NCBI GenBank assembly: GCA_008933525.1
Contig: WBUV01000070.1
Coordinates: forward strand, 1 to 10,786
Length of the DNA: 10,786 bases
Direction: 5' to 3'
From: Bacteroidales bacterium
GTDB taxonomy: Bacteria; Bacteroidota; Bacteroidia; Bacteroidales; Tenuifilaceae
The translations under genes were made by a program, and so were the position numbers. Shown here piece after piece: positions 7,630 to 10,786 of this stretch. A model generated the notes under the pieces. It was not told the origin of the DNA. It made no database searches and worked only from the letters and a program-made list of their open reading frames with translations. How positions within the stretch are numbered: position 1 is the first letter of the stretch; each line of letters begins with the position of its first letter.

Positions 7630-7642
7630 GTCAACAGTTGAC
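7630..7642. promoter_or_regulatory. operator-like palindrome GTCAACAGTTGAC
   Basis: A perfect 5-base-arm palindrome with a 3-base centre lies 81 bases upstream of the serine hydrolase start, in the likely promoter region of that operon. Position and symmetry fit a dimeric regulator site, but no promoter match fixes its place relative to a transcription start. It could also be chance. Confidence 0.3.
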
Positions 7643-7691
7643 GAAAAAAGAAAACAGATAACAAATTTGAATTGAGTGCAGAATAATTTTT

Positions 7692-7727
7692 TAACCACAA
7701 AGGCGCAAAAGGAAGGCAGAGCCTTTT
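7692..7727. repeat. CACAAAG-type repeat fragment with a 3-base-loop hairpin
   Basis: AACCACAAAGGCGCAAAAGG resembles the dispersed 'aaccacaaagg-cacaaag' repeats common between genes in this phylum, and it matches the start of the repeat at 10384. It runs into a perfect hairpin AAGGC-AGA-GCCTT (7713-7725), whose AGA loop recurs in other hairpins of the window. Confidence 0.55.
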
Positions 7728-7856
7728 AAAACTCTTAAAGAAATTATACCTCGAAGCTTACAAATTGTGAACGATAATAAGAAATATAAATCAAACAGTA
7801 AAGCATTATAAGAAATGATTGAATTAGGCATATAAGTAATAATCTGCGAATAGCTG

Positions 7857-8047
7857 CAAACCCAGAGGGTTTGAATGTCTATAGCAATAAACATATTAAG
7901 AAAATCGACTCCAGCTGGAGTCGAAAAATTACTATTCACAATGTATTTCAATAAACATTTGATGCCGCTGGCATCATTTAATATTACTAGAATCCGCTAA
8001 AATTTTTGCGCTTCAATTATGAAGTAAATATTTCGCTACTCTGTAGC
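7857..8047. repeat. tract of short perfect hairpins with variable stems and partly conserved spacers
   Basis: Five hairpins follow each other: CAAACCC-AGA-GGGTTTG (7857-7873), the 20-base perfect palindrome TCGACTCCAGCTGGAGTCGA (7905-7924), TGATGCC-GCT-GGCATCA (7960-7976), CTTCA-ATTA-TGAAG (8011-8024) and GCTAC-TCT-GTAGC (8035-8047). Stem sequences differ but pairing is intact. Two spacers share AATGT then CAATAAACAT (7874-7894 and 7940-7958). The spacing is irregular and no unit is identical, so this is not a CRISPR. It fits a family of palindromic intergenic repeats. The last hairpin is also the left edge of composite repeat copy 2. Confidence 0.8.
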
Positions 8048-8240
8048 TGAATTAATCCCGTAAAAATGGCTTGTCTATAAATATTATGCAGCTCTACTGC
8101 TAATAATTAGCAGCAGAGCTGCATAATATTTGTAGCGAATGCGAACACCCAAAAAAGCAAGTTCCTGCGGATCGAAATGTTATTATAAGTCTTTAGAATA
8201 TACCGACTCAGAGGTTAAGAATCATTTTGGGGGACAACAA
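8029..8240. repeat. composite structured repeat, copy 2
   Basis: Same-orientation partner of 4955-5172, offset by about 3069 bases. Conserved parts are the GCTAC-TCT-GTAGC hairpin and following AATTA, the right arm ATTAGCAGCAGAGCTGC with TAGCGAATGCGAACA after it, AAAGCAAG, and CGAAATGTTATTATA. The left arm of the central fold differs from copy 1. The small hairpin GCTCC-AGC-GGAGC of copy 1 is GTTCC-TGC-GGATC here and pairs imperfectly. The flank after it is still alignable to about 8240. No open frame or transposase lies inside. Confidence 0.8.
8079..8131. repeat. 26-base-arm inverted repeat inside composite repeat copy 2
   Basis: Arms 8079-8104 and 8106-8131 are complementary at 25 of 26 positions around the single base at 8105. 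The only mismatch is A8096 against C8114. Beyond the arms, pairing continues after a T-G position with CTA/TAG (8075-8077 with 8133-8135). This is the strongest secondary structure in the window and could form a cruciform in DNA or a long hairpin in RNA. It lies about 240 bases upstream of the sensor kinase. Confidence 0.9.
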
Positions 8241-8372
8241 TGATAAGAATTGAAATATAAATTCCAGATAAGTTCATTCAAAATCGCCTAAAGTTTTATA
8301 CCTTTAGTAGAGTTTATCTGCATCCGACCCTTATTAGCTACCTAAATCTATCACTATATAATTCTGCAAGGA

Positions 8373-10355
8373 ATGAAGAAGTGGCTAGGCATAGAATTAA
8401 CTGCAATAGTATTCTTAATGCTGCTGTTGACAATTCCATGCGTTGCTTTGTGCGATACTGATAGTTTAGAAAATCTACTTCAAAAAAAACTTGGACCAAG
8501 GCAAAGGCTTGATATTCTAATAAACATCGCAAAAGCCAAACACCACGAGGGCGATAGGCACTGTTTAATATATGCGGAAGATGCGTTAATGCTGGCTGAC
8601 TCAATTAAGGATGTTGAACGAATTGCCGAGGCAAATCATATTAGCGGACTATCCTGGAAACTTTGTGGCGATAATTCAACCGCAATTCTAAAGCTTTACC
8701 ATGCTGCAGAAAACTACAAGGTGCAAAACATGCAGCAGAAATACTCTATTGTACTAGCCGACATCGGCGAAACATATAGAGCCAATGGCAACCATTCCAT
8801 TTCGATTGAGTACCTCAGAAGCGCATTAACCATTCAGAAAGAATTGGCGGATTCACAAAATATAGCCATTACCTACAACCGATTAGCTGCATCGAGCTAC
8901 GAAGTTCTTATAAGCCAACCCTCCTATCAAAAATTTATAAAAGGATCAAATCAAAGTTACAATGAAATAAAGCGAATACTAGAAACCGACATCAATTTAA
9001 AGCAGCACCTTGATTCTACCTTAAATTTTCTTTACAACTCGGAACGAATTGCACGCAAATTAATTCTAAATGAAACCATAATTTCGAACAACACTATACT
9101 TGGAGCAACCTACGCAGCAATATATGAATTTAATAAGGCCGATTCAATACTTAACTTTGCGCTTGAAATGATTTTAGGAAACAAGGTTGAGAAGGAGATT
9201 CCCTTAATTTATTACAATTTTGCCCGCTTAAGAATGTACGAAAAAAGGTATGAAGAAGCTATAAACTTTTCACTTCAAGCCTTTGATTTGGCCCAAAAGA
9301 ATGAAACAAAAATTTACCGACTACTATCCTCGTACCTCTTGGGGGAGCTATACCAAAAAGTAGAAAACTATCCTGAGGCGATTAAATATATGAATACTGC
9401 TCATGAGGAAATTTCCTACTATTACAAAAACGATTTGGGTTTAAGGATAAACGCACTACAGTATCAGAACGAACTCGACAAGAAAGAGTCGAATCTTGTT
9501 TTACAAAGAACAAAAACAAAGTACTTGATTCATTTCGTAATGTATATTTCAATAATATTCATTCTTTTCTTTGCCTCTATTCTGCTAAAAAACAAAAAGT
9601 TAAAAAAACTTAACCTACAACTGGAACGAAAAAGCCATACCATTGCACTACAAAACGAAGAACTCAAAATCCTTAATGCCGAAAAAGATAAGTTTTTTTC
9701 GATAATTGCTCACGATTTAAAAGGACCCCTTGGCACTTTTGTAAGTATAAACGATCTGATACTGGAAGAGATAGAAAAGAAACGGATTGAAAAAGTGAAA
9801 CTACTCTCGGGCAACCTTCAAATTGTATCGTACCATATTTACGGACTGCTCGAAAACCTTTTGGATTGGTCGAGAATTCAACGAAACTCCATTCAGTACA
9901 ACCCAAAGCCTGTTAGGCTAAATCGGTTAATTGAGGAATCGGTTCAACTAGTCAGTGATGGTGCTAAAAGAAAAGGCATTAATTTAACTATCAACACTAT
10001 TGAAAATCTGGAAATTGTAACAGACCCGAACATGGTTCAAACAATTCTAAGAAACCTAGCCTCAAACGCAATAAAATATACTAGCGAAGGTGGTACTGTT
10101 ACAGTATCGGCAAAATTGAAAGACGATAAAGCCTTGATTTGTGTTGAAGATACAGGGATAGGAATGTCTCCTGAAATAATCGATGGTCTATTTAAACTTA
10201 ATGGCTCCTCGAACAGACTAGGTACTGATCAGGAACCATCAACTGGACTAGGCCTTATACTCTGCAAAGAGTTTGTAGAAAAAATGGGCGGCGAAATCAA
10301 CATAGAGTCCGAAGTTGGAAAAGGAAGCAAATTCGCAGTTAGCTTGCCGCTTTAA
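8373..10355 (+). CDS. TPR-containing membrane sensor histidine kinase
   Basis: 660-residue sensor kinase of a type common in Bacteroidota. Order of parts: a signal peptide at 1-27 (hydrophobic core TAIVFLMLLLTIPCVAL); a helical periplasmic sensor of TPR-like repeats at about 40-350, with better-formed units around 125-160, 275-310 and 315-350 (YLLGELYQKVENYPEAIKYM); a transmembrane segment at about 384-405; a coiled coil at 406-440; the HisKA domain with FFSIIAHDLKGPLG at 441-454 (His447 phosphorylated); and a HATPase domain with N box NLASNAIKYT at 561-570, G1 VEDTGIGM at 591-598 and G2 STGLGLIL at 623-630. All kinase motifs are intact. There is no receiver domain and no response regulator gene next to it, so its partner lies elsewhere. 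AAGG sits directly against the ATG, too close to act as a normal Shine-Dalgarno site. The signal sensed is unknown. Confidence 0.93.
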   Translation: MKKWLGIELTAIVFLMLLLTIPCVALCDTDSLENLLQKKLGPRQRLDILINIAKAKHHEGDRHCLIYAEDALMLADSIKDVERIAEANHISGLSWKLCGDNSTAILKLYHAAENYKVQNMQQKYSIVLADIGETYRANGNHSISIEYLRSALTIQKELADSQNIAITYNRLAASSYEVLISQPSYQKFIKGSNQSYNEIKRILETDINLKQHLDSTLNFLYNSERIARKLILNETIISNNTILGATYAAIYEFNKADSILNFALEMILGNKVEKEIPLIYYNFARLRMYEKRYEEAINFSLQAFDLAQKNETKIYRLLSSYLLGELYQKVENYPEAIKYMNTAHEEISYYYKNDLGLRINALQYQNELDKKESNLVLQRTKTKYLIHFVMYISIIFILFFASILLKNKKLKKLNLQLERKSHTIALQNEELKILNAEKDKFFSIIAHDLKGPLGTFVSINDLILEEIEKKRIEKVKLLSGNLQIVSYHIYGLLENLLDWSRIQRNSIQYNPKPVRLNRLIEESVQLVSDGAKRKGINLTINTIENLEIVTDPNMVQTILRNLASNAIKYTSEGGTVTVSAKLKDDKALICVEDTGIGMSPEIIDGLFKLNGSSNRLGTDQEPSTGLGLILCKEFVEKMGGEINIESEVGKGSKFAVSLPL

Positions 10356-10383
10356 AAGGAAAAGTTGCTAATAGTAAAGATAT

Positions 10384-10480
10384 AACCACAAAGGACTCGA
10401 AGTACTTCACAAAGATCACAAAGTCATATTTACAACTAAAAACGATGTAAAATTAGTGCTTTCTAAGCATTACTTTGTGG
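10384..10480. repeat. CACAAAG repeat with inverted ends, MITE-like
   Basis: CACAAAG occurs three times in direct order (10387-10393, 10409-10415, 10417-10423). CCACAAAG at the left end (10386-10393) is mirrored by CTTTGTGG at the right end (10473-10480). Inside lies a hairpin TGCTT-TCT-AAGCA (10457-10469), extended by TAG/TTA with one wobble. It starts with the same AACCACAAAGG as 7693. It resembles a small non-autonomous dispersed element. The boundaries and mobility are inferred. Confidence 0.6.
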
Positions 10481-10510
10481 CTACATCTCATTTACATATC
10501 ATATTTTTCG

Positions 10511-10540
10511 AAACTCAAAAAAGTTTAGTTTGAGTTTTTT
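10511..10540 (+). terminator. possible terminator for the sensor kinase transcript
   Basis: AAACTCAAA (10511-10519) pairs perfectly with TTTGAGTTT (10529-10537), and the T-run continues to 10540 on the + strand. It lies about 155 bases after the kinase stop and overlaps the 3' end of the convergent TPR gene. The stem has only two G-C pairs, so termination strength is doubtful. Confidence 0.35.
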
Positions 10541-10786
10541 GGACAGTACATATTAATCATCTGCTGTGCTTGCTTAAAGCCAAGTTCAAGAGATTTATGA
10601 AAATCCTCGCAACCTCCTTTAGTGTCCTGTAGGTTAATGCGCGATATACCTCTGTTGAAGTAAGCTTCTGGATTTTTTGGATCGGCAATAATTGCCGCAT
10701 CGTAATCGGGAAGCGCCTCCTTGTGGTTTCCAAGTATTGCATTGGAAACAGCCCTATTGTAGTATGCTTGTGAATAGTTTTTATCC
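10525..10786 (-). CDS. tetratricopeptide repeat protein, 3' part only (cut by window edge)
   Basis: An open frame on the - strand enters from the right edge and ends at a TAA at 10525-10527, giving the last 86 residues of a protein whose start lies outside the window. It holds about two TPR units: QAYYNRAVSNAILGNHKEAL then DYDAAIIADPKN, and EAYFNRGISRINLQDTKGGC then EDFHKSLELGF. It ends with KQAQQMINMYC and a short tail. The 'ADPKNPEAYFNRG' junction is classic TPR, and the GGCEDFHKSLELG...MYC ending is typical for Bacteroidota TPR proteins. It probably works as a protein-protein interaction scaffold. Location in the cell cannot be told without the N-terminus. It converges on the sensor kinase gene, about 170 bases away. 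Confidence 0.85.
   Translation of the reverse strand, partial: DKNYSQAYYNRAVSNAILGNHKEALPDYDAAIIADPKNPEAYFNRGISRINLQDTKGGCEDFHKSLELGFKQAQQMINMYCPKNSN

Larger units (their letters stand above)
7550..8372. other. 823-base divergent intergenic region filled with palindromic repeats
   Basis: It separates the - strand hydrolase operon from the + strand sensor kinase. No credible gene was found: the frames that stay open run through repeat DNA. It contains, in order, a small operator-like palindrome (7630-7642), a CACAAAG-type repeat with a hairpin (7692-7727), a tract of perfect hairpins (7857-8047), and the second composite repeat (8029-8240) with a long inverted repeat at its core. The last 130 bases (8241-8372), which should hold the kinase promoter, show no clear TTTG / TAnnTTTG match. 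Confidence 0.75.

Noticed and set aside
7691..7951. 86-codon open frame on the - strand in the repeat gap
   Set aside because: It runs straight through the hairpin tract, its product has no domain pattern, and part of the frame is the repeat linker. It is a chance open frame.
7857..8131. CRISPR-like array of regularly placed palindromes
   Set aside because: The palindromes differ in sequence, the spacing is irregular and no identical repeat recurs. There are no cas genes in the window. It fits dispersed palindromic repeats instead.
8281..8372. Promoter of the sensor kinase at TACCTTTA (near 8306)
   Set aside because: It fits TAnnTTTG at all but the last base, but there is no TTTG at the required upstream distance, so the match is too weak to annotate.
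10557..10742. 61-codon open frame on the - strand near the right edge
   Set aside because: It lies in a different frame of the same strand as the clear TPR coding sequence 10525-10786, whose product has recognisable TPR units. The frame with TPR residues is the real one.

Overview
The window looks like chromosomal DNA from a member of the Bacteroidota, probably Bacteroidales/Marinilabiliales-like. The signs are AT-rich intergenic DNA, a promoter that matches the phylum-specific TTTG / TAnnTTTG pattern, starts that mostly lack a Shine-Dalgarno sequence, a TPR-type sensor kinase and dispersed palindromic repeats. No rRNA, tRNA, CRISPR array, phage gene or transposase gene was seen.

Left part (1-4100, genes on +). 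Bases 1-264 are AT-rich leader without a supportable gene. They are followed by an M20D-type amidohydrolase (265-1395), a two-domain GNAT acetyltransferase (1523-2305) and, after a 405-base gap, a COG2403-type predicted P-loop GTPase often named cyclic 2,3-diphosphoglycerate synthetase (2711-4066). The GTPase has its own consensus promoter, a strong AAGGAGG ribosome binding site and a clean bidirectional terminator, so it is a self-contained and probably well expressed unit.

Middle part (4100-7550, genes on -). A small secreted protein of unknown function (4105-4653) converges on the GTPase and shares its terminator. Further on is a two-gene operon with a 1-base stop/start overlap: a membrane-anchored serine hydrolase of the beta-lactamase/NylB type (6383-7549), then an L-fucose isomerase-like cytoplasmic protein (5187-6383). 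The hydrolase could act on a substrate outside the membrane while the isomerase-like protein handles a sugar inside, but no substrate can be read from the sequence.

Repeat-rich gaps. The spacers on both sides of this operon (about 4955-5172 and 8029-8240) hold two same-orientation copies of a roughly 200-base structured repeat. The 823-base gap 7550-8372 also contains a tract of short perfect hairpins with differing stems and 3- to 4-base loops. CACAAAG-type repeats lie at 7692-7712 and 10384-10480. This repeat layer is the least explained part of the window.

Right part (8373-10786). A TPR sensor histidine kinase (8373-10355, +) has no response regulator beside it in the window. It converges on the 3' end of a TPR protein on the - strand (10525-10786) that runs off the window edge.
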